A stretch of 64,000 bases of DNA from Euglena gracilis (lineage: Eukaryota > Euglenida > Euglenophyceae > Euglenales): assembly GCA_039621445.1 (NCBI GenBank), contig CP154957.1, positions 39,774,654-39,838,653 on the forward strand, given 5' to 3'. The translations under genes were made by a program, and so were the position numbers. The notes under the pieces were generated by a model. It did no database searches. It was given only the letters and a program-made list of their open reading frames with translations, and was not told the origin of the DNA. Shown here piece after piece: positions 20,701 to 30,788 of this stretch. Within the stretch, counting starts at the first letter, position 1, and each line of letters begins with the position of its first letter.

Positions 20701-23700
20701 TGGTCGCTGGCCGGAGCACAGCTGATCCACCAGGCGGTGCAGCTGAACGACGCATGGCGGGGCGTCGGCGGCGCCGCTGTGTGTGCTGGGGTCCGTCGAC
20801 ATCAACGGCAGGGAAAGCCCTTACCCCAAGAAATGGGGACTGCTTGCCAGGGGGGAGGATGCTGGGCAACGCGAGCTGTACCCTGCGCCAACACGAGCAG
20901 ATCAGCAATGACATCGGAGCGACATGTGTGGGTTCCCTGGCCGGGGCGGGGCCGCCGAGCGCCGAGGCAGCAGCGCTGGGGGCAAGGGCGTCGTCCTCGC
21001 GGGGCACAGAGGCGAAGACGAGCCGCAGTCCGGCCGGCCACGCTGCGTCGTCCCCCGACGCTTGCAGGCACGCCAACACCCGCTGCGTCCAGGCTTCTGT
21101 TTATTTACCCCGGGGGGGGGGGGAGGGGTTGCCTTGTGCTGCGGGGGGCCTGCCCACAGGAGGCACACCAGGGGCCTTGTTGGGTCCCGGTACCTGGCGA
21201 CCAAGCCGATTTCCACTTGAAAGGAAGGCCTCCGGCGTCTTCGGCGCCGGGGGGCGTATTATAGCACTCCCCACCCCAAAACCCGACCCCCCCCCAGGGG
21301 TCCAAATGGCCCTACCCCCCTGCCTGCCCATCGCACTCCCTGCCGGGTGCGACCTTCCTAAAAAAGAAGCCTGGCTGTGTCCGCGCCCGCCGCACGGCGT
21401 CGGTTGCAGCGGGGCCCTCGGTGGGGACCAGCGGGCGCAGCCGGTGGAGGGCCTGGAGGACCAGTGGGGCCAGGGCCGCTGGCCGGGGGGAGGGGGCGGA
21501 GAGGATGGCGGGTCGATGGGTTGGGGTCGGCGGGGCAGCCGTGCCAGGGTCTTGCACCGGAGAAAGGTGGCCGGTGGGCGGGTGGGGATGCCCCCTGCCA
21601 CTGATGCATTGACAGCATGCACCATCGAAAGCCCAACTTCTGAACCCTCCCCGATCGAGCAGCGTCCCATGGTGTCACTCGTGACCTATACCGGTCGGGC
21701 GGGGAAGTGGCCCTGCGCAGCTGGCGCTGCCGGCACAGGGCCGGGGACAGCTGCAGCAGGAGGTGGGCCTGGACCTGCGCCGCCTCCGCCGGGGCGACCC
21801 GCGCCACCCGCAATGCGAGGCGGAGCAGCCGCTGGAACCATGCGTGGCTGGCGCAGCGCCGGTCGCCGTCAGGCACGGTGGCAGGGTTCTGCTGTGGCGG
21901 GGCCACCGGGGCGGGGGGGCAGGGTACGTCTCGCACATCTCTCAAAACACATCTCCCTAAGGACCCTGGGGGATTGCTGGACTGGGGCTGGACATTTGGG
22001 CTGGCTAGCTAGCCCCCCCCCCCATGAGCATGTGACAACCTCAAAAGAGCCCCAAAAGCTGCTACAACTTCGTCGTCGGTCGGGCACGTTTGCTCGAATA
22101 TGGCAAAACGGGCAGCCCCTGGCCAGGGGCATCCGGGGCACAGGGGCAGGGCTGCAGCCCCTGGCGCTTCAGCGCCGCAAACGCAGCCGCGTGGCACAGG
22201 TCCAGCACATCCAGGCCGGCGCCCCGCCCAAAGCCGCCGCTTGCCGGGGCGGTGCGGGCAGCAGCCATCCGCGCAAGAGAGGGGAGGGGGCTGGCGGGGC
22301 GAGGTGCCGGGCGCGCGTGTGGCGCAGCGGGGCGCCCTGGGCGGCCTGGCGGTGCTGGAGGTAGCCGAGGAGGGTGTGGCCCGCCGCCAGCACCAGCGGC
22401 GGCGCCGGGTGCCAGAGGGCCGCCTGGCGACAGGCGGGGCCCTGCTGCGTGGCGGCGCGGCAAACCTCACCCCGGCCCGGGGGGGGGGGGCAGTTGTGGG
22501 GCGACGCCTGGGCGGCAGGCGGCGACGAGGTCCTCCAGGGTGCGGGCGGTCTCGCGGCTTTCCATGAGGCAGGGAACGACGGTCACGGTGGAGCAGAGCA
22601 GGACGTGGAGGGCAAGGAAGTGCACGGTGCCGTGGCTCACCTCCGTCTCGGGAGGGGAAACTCTTTTGCTGTAAAAACTCCACACACACATGACGTTGTG
22701 TGCTTTTCTTTTGTGTGTACATGTGAAATGCATGATCTGTGTGTTGTTGCAAACAGAGTGTGTTGTTGTTCTTTCTTCAAAAAAATATGGACGTTTCTGT
22801 TACATTTTGCACACTTCAACATCAACACCATGTGCGTTGTTGCACATCTTTCGTATAACACAAATCCATCAGCAATGACAAACTGCAACACCCCCAACCA
22901 TTTGTAATGCATAATGACCATGTGTCATACAGTAAGCGGCATCCACAATGTGTTCTCACAAGGGCTCTCCAGCCAGGCGTGCCAGGACGGCTCGTAGCAC
23001 CGAGAGCCACAGCCAGGGCAGGGTCCGCAGCACGCCGTTGCTGACCCACCCTGGGGGCGGTCAGTTCCCACTTCCAACAAACGAGTCACTCGCTTTTGTC
23101 AGCCGATGAGTCATTTCCAATCCCTACCTCCAGGCCCGTCACTCAATCAGGGGTTTTAAAACCGGGGAGGGGATCCCGGGGGACCCACTCGTGTTTCCCC
23201 GAAAATGGCCAAAAATCGCGAAAAATGCTAAAAAAAAATAGCACCTTTTTTCAAAAATTTATATCTATATTTCAAAAAGTGTATCCCTTTGGGGGACCCC
23301 CCCCCCCGGGGGGGCTCGGCCGGACCCACCCACCCTACCCCCCGGGGGTCCAAGGCTAAAAAACCATGCACTCTACCCAGTTCTAGCGACTCAGACAAAA
23401 AAAAAGAACAAATCCAACGGATTTCGGACGATTTGTCGGCACTTTTCTTTCGGCCAACGCTGGACCCGGGGGGGGAGGGTTGGAGTCACAAATAAACAGT
23501 AGACCCCCTGGGTCGACAGACACTGAGCAACGGCCCGGCCCGCAGCAGCGGGGTGTGGGCGAGGCGCAGGACGCCCCGCAGGGCGGCGGCGTGGACCGCG
23601 GGCCGGGCGTCGCGCTCCACGAAGTGCAGCAGCGCCTCCACGAGCTGCAGCCGCAGGGCGTGGTCCCGCGTGCGGACGGCGAGGTGGCTCAGCAGCTCCA

Positions 23701-24195
23701 GCAGGGGGCGGGACGGGCCGCTGCCCACCTCGACCTCCCCCGTGACTGAGACCCGCAAAAGATGGGCAGCAACCAGGGAGGGGGGGGGCTTAGCCAAGGA
23801 GGGAGCAGTGTGACTGAGAAAAGCAAAACCTTGAGCTTCGCCAAGGCCAAAATTTCCTTCACTCTGTGGGGTCCATTGTTCAACTTGACGCCATTGTTAG
23901 AATTGAAGGAATTAGGGCGTGAAATCGGCACTTACCAAATCATGCTTCTCTAGAAATTTCTGCAATGTCGAAATTCTCGAGATTTTGTTCAAAGAAATAC
24001 ACTGGAAATGATGCTTTACAGGAAGATGACCATTAAAAGGATGGGCAGGGACCGGTGAGTTGCCAATGTTGGGTAAGAGGGGCGCTGAGACAAGGGGGGG
24101 GGGGATTTTTCCATATGTTGGATTCGACTCTGGGGAAAACAGCACAAACAGTGCAGTAAAAAAAGTATGAACACACACACGCGCGCGCACACACG

Positions 24196-24237
<42 letters not shown>

Positions 24238-26496
24238 CACACACACACACACACTTCTGGCTGCAAGACATGTGCACCTCGCCAACCATACATGAAATCA
24301 GGAGGACTGTCCTTTGCTTGTGCTGTAATCAAAAAAACTAAAAAAAAATAATTCCTTGGCAACTTAGAAACAGAATAGATTCCAAAAAAACAACAATGAA
24401 TCTGCAGGAAAGGGCTCCAAAATTTGTAAATTGGAATTGTAAACTCCAGTGAAATTGATATCATATCAAACATTCTCGCCCTCTCTTCCTCGCACTCTTT
24501 CTCGCGAGTGTGTGGGTGGGTGGGTGGGTGGATGGGTGGTTGCGCGTGCGCGCGCACGCGTGTCTGTTTGTTTTGTGCGCATACATGTGTGAACCTTGTG
24601 GGCACAAAGCAACGGACCGGCACAGACCATGTTGGTGGTTGGGTACTCTGCCATGGTGTGGAGCAGCGCCTCCACCGTGGGGCGGGCAGCCAGCTCCGGG
24701 CTGTCGCACTCCCGCAGCCACCGCAGCACCTGCGTCCGCAGCCCGGGCGGCGTGCCGAGGTCCCGCACCGCCGTCAGGCATGGCCCTGTCAGCGCCTGGA
24801 ACTCGGGACGGCTCACCTTGGTGATTGGCTGCACAGGGCTGCGCCGGCTGGAAGTCCAGTCATACTTGCATCCCCCCCCAATCAAAGTGGCCATACCTTA
24901 GAGCGGTCCGAGACCCCCAAAATGGCCACTTGGGGGGGGGGGGGTGCTAATCATTTAGGAGGAGGATTGATTGAGGGGGGGGGGTGGCTGGCAGTACGGG
25001 CCAAAATGGCTAAACCTGGGGTCATGGGGCTGGCGATTCCTCTTTGGGCGCTTCCGGCGCTTACTTTCCGGATCCTCTGTCCCCCATCCATGTGTTGAGT
25101 CCTGATGCACCGCACCGTGACTCTCCATTGAAGACCAGGGCACACAAACGATGCGAAGCGCCGCGGCCTCCACCATAGCGAACATCACCGCGGCACGCTC
25201 CTCCTCCACGTGGCCGGGGGCCAGCAGCGCCCGCTGGGCCTTGGTGGGGGCAAGCCGAGGGCAGCCCAGAGGAGTCCCCGGAGCTGCACAGGAAGGCCCG
25301 GTTGGGGGGAGGGTGGTCAGCCTGGGAGGTGGGGGGCTGGGGCCCCACCTGCCCACCCCCCCCCCATTGCGCTTCCTTCCGTGCCGAAGGGGCCGCAGAA
25401 AACTTTTGACTGCAGAGTACGGGCCGGGGTGGCAAGCTACCCCGGCCATCGCCTCCCCTCCCACGACACCGACCCGACCCGTGAGCCCCGTTGCGGATGG
25501 AGGACCCCATGCCTGCCCCTGCCCTTGCCTGGTGGGCAGGTCCGCCTCCTCGAGGACGTCAGGCAGGATGGCGGCCATCGGCGGCGGGGGCCCCTCAACG
25601 GCTGCAGCCAAACCGACGCCTCGGGAGCGGGGGCACACCACTGAAAACGAAGGCCGGCCGGGGGCGGGGGAATGGCCGCCCCGCGGCCCAGGGGCCCCCG
25701 CGGCGCGGCCAGCAGCCGCCAGGTCAGGGCCCGGGCCGTGGCGTCGGTGGAGTCCAGCACGCGCAGCACCCGTCGCAGCAGCTCCCGCCGCTCGCCCACC
25801 ACGGGCAGCAGGTGGGAGCGGCGGCGCGGGAGTGGCCAATGGGCACCGGGAACAGCACTTGCACGAAACTCCACCGGGATGAGACCATTTTGTCCACGTT
25901 CAGAAGACATAGAATCAATCAGAATGCACTGCGGACCCTGATGTCAACCGCAGACCATGCAGAGTATCGATGTTTGGACTGCCATTCCATCGTGTTGTTG
26001 CCAGTACAGCAGAGAGCTGGCAGGGCCAACGCTGTTTCTTTGGCGCAAACCATAGCGGACGGCAAACAGCCAAGGATTATTCACCTTTGGTTTGGCACTC
26101 ACGCGGAGAGGCGGTGAAGAGCCACACCACCCACACCCGGACCCGATTGGAGTCATCCGCCCGGAACACCTCCGCGAGGCGCAAGAACACCTTCGCCACC
26201 AGCTGAGGTGGGGCTTCCTCTGATGCCAGCGACAGCACACAGCACATCACCCGCCAGACATTTGCGGGTGGGTCCGGGAAAAAAACCAACAGAAATAAAG
26301 CAATTGTATTTCCTTCCAAACATCCCCCAGAGCAGCCTGTGTGGGAGGGGGTCAAGAACAAGCCGAGCCGGGGCGTCGCCTCGTCCGACAGCAGACCGGC
26401 GGCGGCGACCACCGCGGCGCAGCGGTCCTCCCAGGCCGCCCCGCGCAACGCCCGATCCAGGGCCCCCACGCTGGGCCGCGGGCCGTCCGAAAACAT
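17458..26496 (-). CDS. INTS7: Integrator complex subunit 7 (INTS7), copy 1, split gene
   Basis: INTS7 is a HEAT/ARM-helical scaffold subunit of the nuclear Integrator complex, which cleaves nascent snRNA and other Pol II transcripts. The exon products follow the remembered order of animal INTS7: [96 protein letters not shown] helices, [20 protein letters not shown] with [30 protein letters not shown] with [14 protein letters not shown], a block around [30 protein letters not shown] and the C-terminal [14 protein letters not shown] to VVVEP. The start is MFSDGPRP at 26,496, 11 nt after a CCCTCCCGCAG that could accept a spliced leader. The stop is at 17,458-17,460. Middle exons 9-13 are assigned by position and helical character more than by similarity. 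Confidence 0.78.
18118..18290 (-). CDS. INTS7: INTS7 exon 17
   Basis: Encodes [20 protein letters not shown], then [19 protein letters not shown] before the donor CCA/GTGCCC. It matches the LALKVEGVVQ block of the INTS7 C-terminal domain. Copy 2 lacks one codon near the donor. Confidence 0.7.
18716..19085. mobile_element. hAT-like MITE, family 1 (copy b)
   Basis: CAGGGTTCGATATAAGGA at one end and TCCTTATATCAAACCCTG at the other. The 8-bp duplication GTCCAGGG lies at 18,708-18,715 and 19,086-19,093. It is inserted in the INTS7 intron between exons 16 and 17. Confidence 0.85.
19524..19745 (-). CDS. INTS7: INTS7 exon 16
   Basis: Encodes [20 protein letters not shown], then [20 protein letters not shown], matching the EEFRSLASRYGDLYQASFDAD block by pattern. 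Its 5' part differs between the two duplicate copies at several codons. Confidence 0.62.
19815..20030 (-). CDS. INTS7: INTS7 exon 15
   Basis: Encodes [20 protein letters not shown], a Gly-rich turn and [20 protein letters not shown], matching the YSSALSCIAESLKFYHKGI...FQCEFVKLRIDLLQAFSQL region. Boundaries are approximate. Confidence 0.68.
20257..20422 (-). CDS. INTS7: INTS7 exon 14
   Basis: The acceptor GCTCTGCAG leads into [20 protein letters not shown], then [20 protein letters not shown] and [15 protein letters not shown]. The donor is GCA/GTTCCC. It matches the RIARQASRMGNHDMAKELY...FYFWLNSLKEFSHAEQCL region. Confidence 0.7.
20935..21100 (-). CDS. INTS7: INTS7 exon 13
   Basis: Encodes [20 protein letters not shown] and [17 protein letters not shown], comparable in position to the LVSLATVIFVASQKALS segment of INTS7. 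Confidence 0.45.
21370..21500 (-). CDS. INTS7: INTS7 exon 12 region
   Basis: Encodes [20 protein letters not shown] and [14 protein letters not shown]. Helical, placed by order only. Confidence 0.4.
21710..21890 (-). CDS. INTS7: INTS7 exon 11
   Basis: Encodes [20 protein letters not shown] and [20 protein letters not shown], amphipathic helices. In copy 2 the AAQVQA stretch is one codon shorter. Boundaries are approximate. Confidence 0.5.
22180..22465 (-). CDS. INTS7: INTS7 exon 10 region
   Basis: GC-rich open sequence with [20 protein letters not shown] and then [16 protein letters not shown]; in another frame [19 protein letters not shown]. There are probably two exons with a short intron between them. 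The exact structure is unresolved. Confidence 0.4.
22495..22650 (-). CDS. INTS7: INTS7 exon 9
   Basis: Encodes [20 protein letters not shown] and then [20 protein letters not shown], plausible HEAT helices. Boundaries are approximate. Confidence 0.5.
22960..23040 (-). CDS. INTS7: INTS7 exon 8
   Basis: An 81-nt exon between the acceptor GGTGGGTCAG and donor CTT/GTGAGAAC encodes [20 protein letters not shown] and RLAGEPL, a helical segment. Confidence 0.55.
23524..23745 (-). CDS. INTS7: INTS7 exon 7 (HEAT helices)
   Basis: The acceptor GGTCTCAG leads into [20 protein letters not shown], then [20 protein letters not shown] and [18 protein letters not shown]. The donor is CTCA/GTGTCTG. Regular HEAT-type helices. 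Confidence 0.65.
24171..24254. repeat. CA microsatellite
   Basis: (CA)n with CG-containing interruptions, in an INTS7 intron. The paralogous array is at 44,404-44,491. Confidence 0.95.
24628..24815 (-). CDS. INTS7: INTS7 exon 6
   Basis: Encodes [20 protein letters not shown], then [19 protein letters not shown] and [17 protein letters not shown], ending ATG/GTCTGT. The YPTTNMV block matches YPSTKMV of animal INTS7. Confidence 0.78.
25150..25233 (-). CDS. INTS7: INTS7 exon 5
   Basis: The acceptor AAGGCCCAG and donor CATC/GTTTGT enclose [20 protein letters not shown] and VEAAALRI, matching the NVEVEAAVFAAANF block. Confidence 0.7.
25540..25590 (-). CDS. INTS7: INTS7 small exon 4
   Basis: A short frame [16 protein letters not shown] matches the LASIIPERKNAHHSIRQ segment of INTS7 by position. 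Boundaries are uncertain. Confidence 0.45.
25706..25840 (-). CDS. INTS7: INTS7 exon 3
   Basis: Encodes [20 protein letters not shown] and [17 protein letters not shown], matching the INTS7 FVKRVFSVIHSNDPVARAITL block. Both boundaries are approximate. Confidence 0.72.
26103..26202 (-). CDS. INTS7: INTS7 exon 2
   Basis: The acceptor CCACCTCAG and donor CCGC/GTGAGT enclose [20 protein letters not shown] and VRVWVVWLF. The LAEVFR motif is the clearest INTS7 signature here. Confidence 0.78.
26370..26496 (-). CDS. INTS7: INTS7 exon 1
   Basis: Encodes [20 protein letters not shown] and [20 protein letters not shown], matching the INTS7 N-terminal helix LDKGLRSGKLGEQCEAVVR in spacing. The 3' edge is approximate. 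Confidence 0.7.
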
Positions 26497-28368
26497 ACGG
26501 CCGGAGGCTGCGGGAGGGGGCCGGGCTGTGAGACAGGGACCAGGAGGAAATGGCGAAAGTGGAGGCGACAGGCAAAGAGCAATAGGCGTTACCCACTAGA
26601 AAACTCAACGAATTTTGTTTATTTAGATTTTGTTTTATATAATAAATTCATGTTTATTATAAATTTATTCGATTTTATTTAAATTTTACCTGATAAAAAC
26701 AGACGTCTTCAAGCCTCAGAAAGTTGAACCTAAAAATGCACCCGACTGGCAAATCCTGCCCAGATGTAACTGAGCTCTCACCCCTTTGTGAGAGCCGAAG
26801 CATCCCCGAAGGGTCAACCTCCCCCTCCTCGAAAAGACAGGGATAATCGTGGATCCTTGGCATTCATCCCCACCCAGGTTCGTCTCGCGTAAAAAGCACT
26901 CTACAGCGGAATGGAAAACCATGGAAAATTTCTGGTCAGCTGAGCTCAGGATTGCGAACAGAATGTGGTGAAAGAAATGGTAACTGGTTTTGGCCAATTG
27001 CATAGGACTACTGGATCTCCTGGTTCTCCACACAGTGTGGGAGCTTTTGCGGAGGAGGGGTACGTATTTTTGTTTGGGTTTGGTACAAGGTCAGAGCCAG
27101 GTTGTTGAAAATGGTCAAGACGGTTTTACTCATTTATTTTGGGCAGGCAGTGGTTACATGCCATCTTTTGGGTGACGGACCGAGGGGGGATTTATAAATG
27201 ATTAAATCGAGCCTGACTTGCTGTTAGGCGTCACATGGAGGATTATAGGAAAATTAGGATCCAGTTGCAGCTCTCTGGGGAAGAAATCGGTGGGGAAGGT
27301 TTGAGCTGTGGAATGAGGACGTCCCATCCAGTGATAGGGTCATTGTTTGGTAGGTTTACAACATTTGATACCTGGAAGGGTTCTTCAATTATGGCAAAAT
27401 TTGCCCTTTTGCATTTTCTTCTCTGGCAATTTTGGATTATTTACATTTTTTTACCGGAAAAAAATTTGGCTTTGAAAAAATGCGTTATTTTAGGTCCCAT
27501 TTTTTCCTCAGACCAGTGTTTGTATCAACTTTTTTAGCCGTTTTTCATTTTTTTTTTGGACAAAAAATTGTATATTTCCTATGTAAAATGGAAATTGCCC
27601 CCCCTTCCAGGGCTGTACAGGAAGGCCTGGTGGGGGGTGCAGGTGGGTAGAGCCCTGGGTCACACCCAGGGCTGTATGGGAAGGCCTGGCGAGGAAGGGG
27701 GGTGGTTACCCCACCCCCCCCACCCACCAAGGCACCCGCAAGGGAAAACTCCTTCTGGGCCGAAGGCACCGAAGGTAACTTTTGACCTAAAAACCGGCGC
27801 CACCAGAAATACGAGAAGGGGGGATCGAACCCCTCCCCACCCACCAAGATGGGGTCGGGGTCGACCACCCCCCCCACCCACCACCCACAGGGTTTCAGGG
27901 ACTCCCGTACAGCCCTTGGTCACACCTCATCTCAATTTTGCTCACCTCGAAATCAATTCATCCGCAGGTTCCCCCGAAAACCACACACTTCAAAATTGGG
28001 GGAAAGCAACTTTTAACCCCAAACCAGGCCCATTAGCACACAAAAAAAAAAAAACACAATGCAGGCCAAAATGTGTAAAAGGACAACCAGCAACTTTGGG
28101 TTCAAAAAAAAAATGCTGAGATTGATTTCCAGCCCGCACTTCGCAGGTTGCAGGGATTTTTGATCAGAACAGGTAAACAGAACTGTACACACAGAACCAC
28201 AAAACACAACCCGTGGTTACAGAATCCAAAGACTGGTGATAACGTATCGGGCACGTCTGCGTGCTGATTGTGCATCTGGTGTTGCTGAAGTGAATAATAA
28301 TATAAATCAGGGTTCCCCAAAATGGTCGCAAAAATGATTGAGGCTGTGGGAGCCGGCAGAGTTGCGCG
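26497..28368. other. Kelch-INTS7 intergenic spacer (copy 1)
   Basis: Contains an AT-rich stretch at about 26,600-26,690, the family 2 MITE and no supported gene. No promoter element was recognised. Confidence 0.5.
27667..27918. mobile_element. hAT-like MITE, family 2
   Basis: Ends CAGGGCTGTATGGGA and TCCCGTACAGCCCTTG are imperfect inverted repeats. The 8-bp direct repeat GTCACACC flanks the element (27,659-27,666 and 27,919-27,926). It is non-coding. Confidence 0.8.
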
Positions 28369-28533
28369 TCACGCCTCTCCGGCGGGCGGCGTGGACCGGC
28401 GGCGTTCCAGCAGCGGCTGCGCCTCCGCCGCCTCACTGGCCGCCCCCGCCACCACCACCAGCCGGCGGGAGCGCCGCCACAGCCACCACGCCCCACCGGC
28501 GAGCAGCGTCCCCGCCACACCACAGCTCACCGA

Positions 28534-29724
28534 CTGCCGCGGTGCGGCGGGCAAGGTCCCCCGCCCGCTCCCAGGGCAGGCGGGCAATCGGTCAAGTGGT
28601 GGGGCGCCGTTTGAGCCATGGCCTGGACCCCACCACCGCGCCGCCGAGGAACACAGTGGAGGGGACGAAGGGGATGGCGGGGCCCAGCGGGGGCGGTGTG
28701 GGGAGGGCGGGGCCCGTGTCCCCGCCATGGGCCTTTCGAATGACTGGGGGGGGGTCCCCCTCCCCCGAGGGACATGGTTCAGCGTTTCCCAGCATGTGTG
28801 GAAGGGTGTGGCTCCCACAAACCACAGGGTCCAGTCCCACCCCCGAGGGGGTCAGACTAGCCAGTCCAAATTCCTAGCCAGCCCAAGTTTTCAGCCCTAG
28901 CTCAGCAACCCTCCCACCCTTAAAGAAATTTATGGGCGAACCCTTGAGCGTTACTAAGGCAGTCTAAGACATGCCCATTTGAAACCCATCTCTCCACGGG
29001 GGGGGGGGGCAGCCCAGGAAGAGTCCAAACACCAGAGGTAATCTTTTTTTTTATCTCAATGTGCGCTGAGAGAACAACCCTGGAAACGTGTCCGTGCTCG
29101 AGGGGGACAGATTGACAGGTTGAAGGTGGCTTTGCGTGGACCGTGATTTTTCTTTTTTAGCTTTTCACCCCAAGGGGGGTAGGATGGGTCTGCCGGACCC
29201 CCTCCTGGGGGCCTTGTGGGTCCCTGCCGAAGGTGGGGTTTTGGCTTTTTTTCGACACGAAGTGCATAGAATTTTTTTGACCCAAAAAAGTGGGTCCCTG
29301 GGCCCTCCCCCCCTGGGTGGGTGGGGAGACCCTGTTTTTTTTAAAAAAAAATCTCTGAAGAGGACCCCTTTCCATGTTTACAAGTGCCTTGTCCTCTGCG
29401 TTGTGCACTTCCCGTGCTGAAAGTTCCTCAAGTGTTTCGCAGTACAGCATGTCTGTTTTTTTTTGAAACTTAGGAATTTTCTATTGGAAAAGAACAAATT
29501 ACAGATCAACCCTCAAAATCGAAACCAAGGAAACCTTTTTTGGACTCCCAAAAAGTGATTTGGGGGGGGGGGGGCTCTCAACCCCCCTTTTCTTATCCAG
29601 GATTTGAAGCACTCAATTTTGGGCATGAGTGAGTGGAAGTCGAAAAAGGCAGATCAATGTCGACAGAGAGGGTGGCTGCGTCAACCGGGACTGTGTTGGA
29701 TCAGCAGCAGAAAAGGGCCGTGAC
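28534..29724. other. Kelch intron region (copy 1)
   Basis: Includes a GC-rich stretch at about 28,620-28,740 that may hold a further kelch-gene exon (the minus frame contains PAIPFVPSTVFLGGAVVGSR). The rest is G/C runs and AT-rich sequence with nothing recognised. Confidence 0.35.
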
Positions 29725-30383
29725 CGATGATGGGAAGGGCCCACACGTCGCCAAACAAGCGGTCCCCACTGCGGCCGCCGTAGAGCAACACAGTGTCCTT
29801 GCCAACCTGAACGGAAGGCGACCGAAACTTATGAACATCAAAAAAAATGTGGACCGGCAACCTCAAAATACAAAAAAAGATGGGCTCCTGCCTTCTTCAA
29901 CTGCACCCAGTGAAATCTTCTAACACATGAATTTTCCCAATTGAATAAAGATGCAGATACTTGGTCCAGCCCCAATTTCTAAGACTAGCTCAGCACCCCC
30001 CACCAGGGTCTCAAAAGAGATGCCTGTTTGCAAGCAAAGCAGCTTGCAAGCAAAAGCAGGCTGAATTTAAGGTGTGCTCTGCATCTTAAGGCAGGCATGG
30101 GTTACCATTATCATTACACATCTTCATCCGAAACGGAGACACTATCAGGATCAGCATGAGGGATGGAATTGCTCTGAAACAAGTACCGGCTGTATCTGAG
30201 GCCGGGATTGGTTGAAATTAGACAACAGCCCAAAAAATGAACACAGTGTTGAAAAAATGAGCATCTGGTATCTCCAAAAATGCGCCCCAACGGCCCACAA
30301 AACATAAGTTTGGCCATCTTCGAAAACTTCTTTTAAAAAATTTTCCGGCTGGACTCACAAAAAAGGGGCTGGCTAGCTGGGGG

Positions 30384-30788
30384 CAGGGTTCGATATAAGG
30401 AGAGGAGGGGGGGGGTGGTGCGGACCCCCCCCCCCGCGGGGCGGGGGGGGGGGGAGGTGGGGGGGGACACCCCCCCCCACCTAAACGGTTGCGCGGGCAG
30501 GGTGACCGTAAAATTTCGGCCCCCCCAAACGACCAACAGTGCCATTTTGGGCACTTTTTGGGCAAAAATTGGCCAAAAATGCAAAAAATTTTCGGCGCGA
30601 AGCGCCGGAGGAAAAAATTGACCCTTTTGGGGGGGGGTCCCGCGTACCCCCCGAGGGTCGGTCCGGACCCCCCTTGCAGGTGGGGGGGGGGGTGGTCCGG
30701 ACCCCCCCCTGCGGGCCAGGAGGGGGGGGGGGGGGGGGGGACACCCCCCCCACCTAAACCATGTACGCCCTCCTTATATCGAACCCTG
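30384..30788. mobile_element. hAT-like MITE, family 1 (copy c)
   Basis: CAGGGTTCGATATAAGGA and TCCTTATATCGAACCCTG ends, with the 8-bp duplication GCTGGGGG at 30,376-30,383 and 30,789-30,796. It lies in a kelch-gene intron. Confidence 0.85.

Noticed and set aside
20505-22364. A 619-codon plus-strand open frame, and a 480-codon one at 40,406-41,848
   Set aside because: They are antisense to INTS7 exons in very GC-rich DNA, where stops are rare on both strands. Composition is low-complexity, they cross poly-G runs and introns, and the minus strand carries the recognisable INTS7 blocks.
27810-27845. tRNA-like T-arm (GGGGTTCGATCCCC on the minus strand) and GGTTCGA in family 1 MITE ends
   Set aside because: No acceptor stem, D-arm or anticodon arm could be drawn around them; the words belong to the MITEs.
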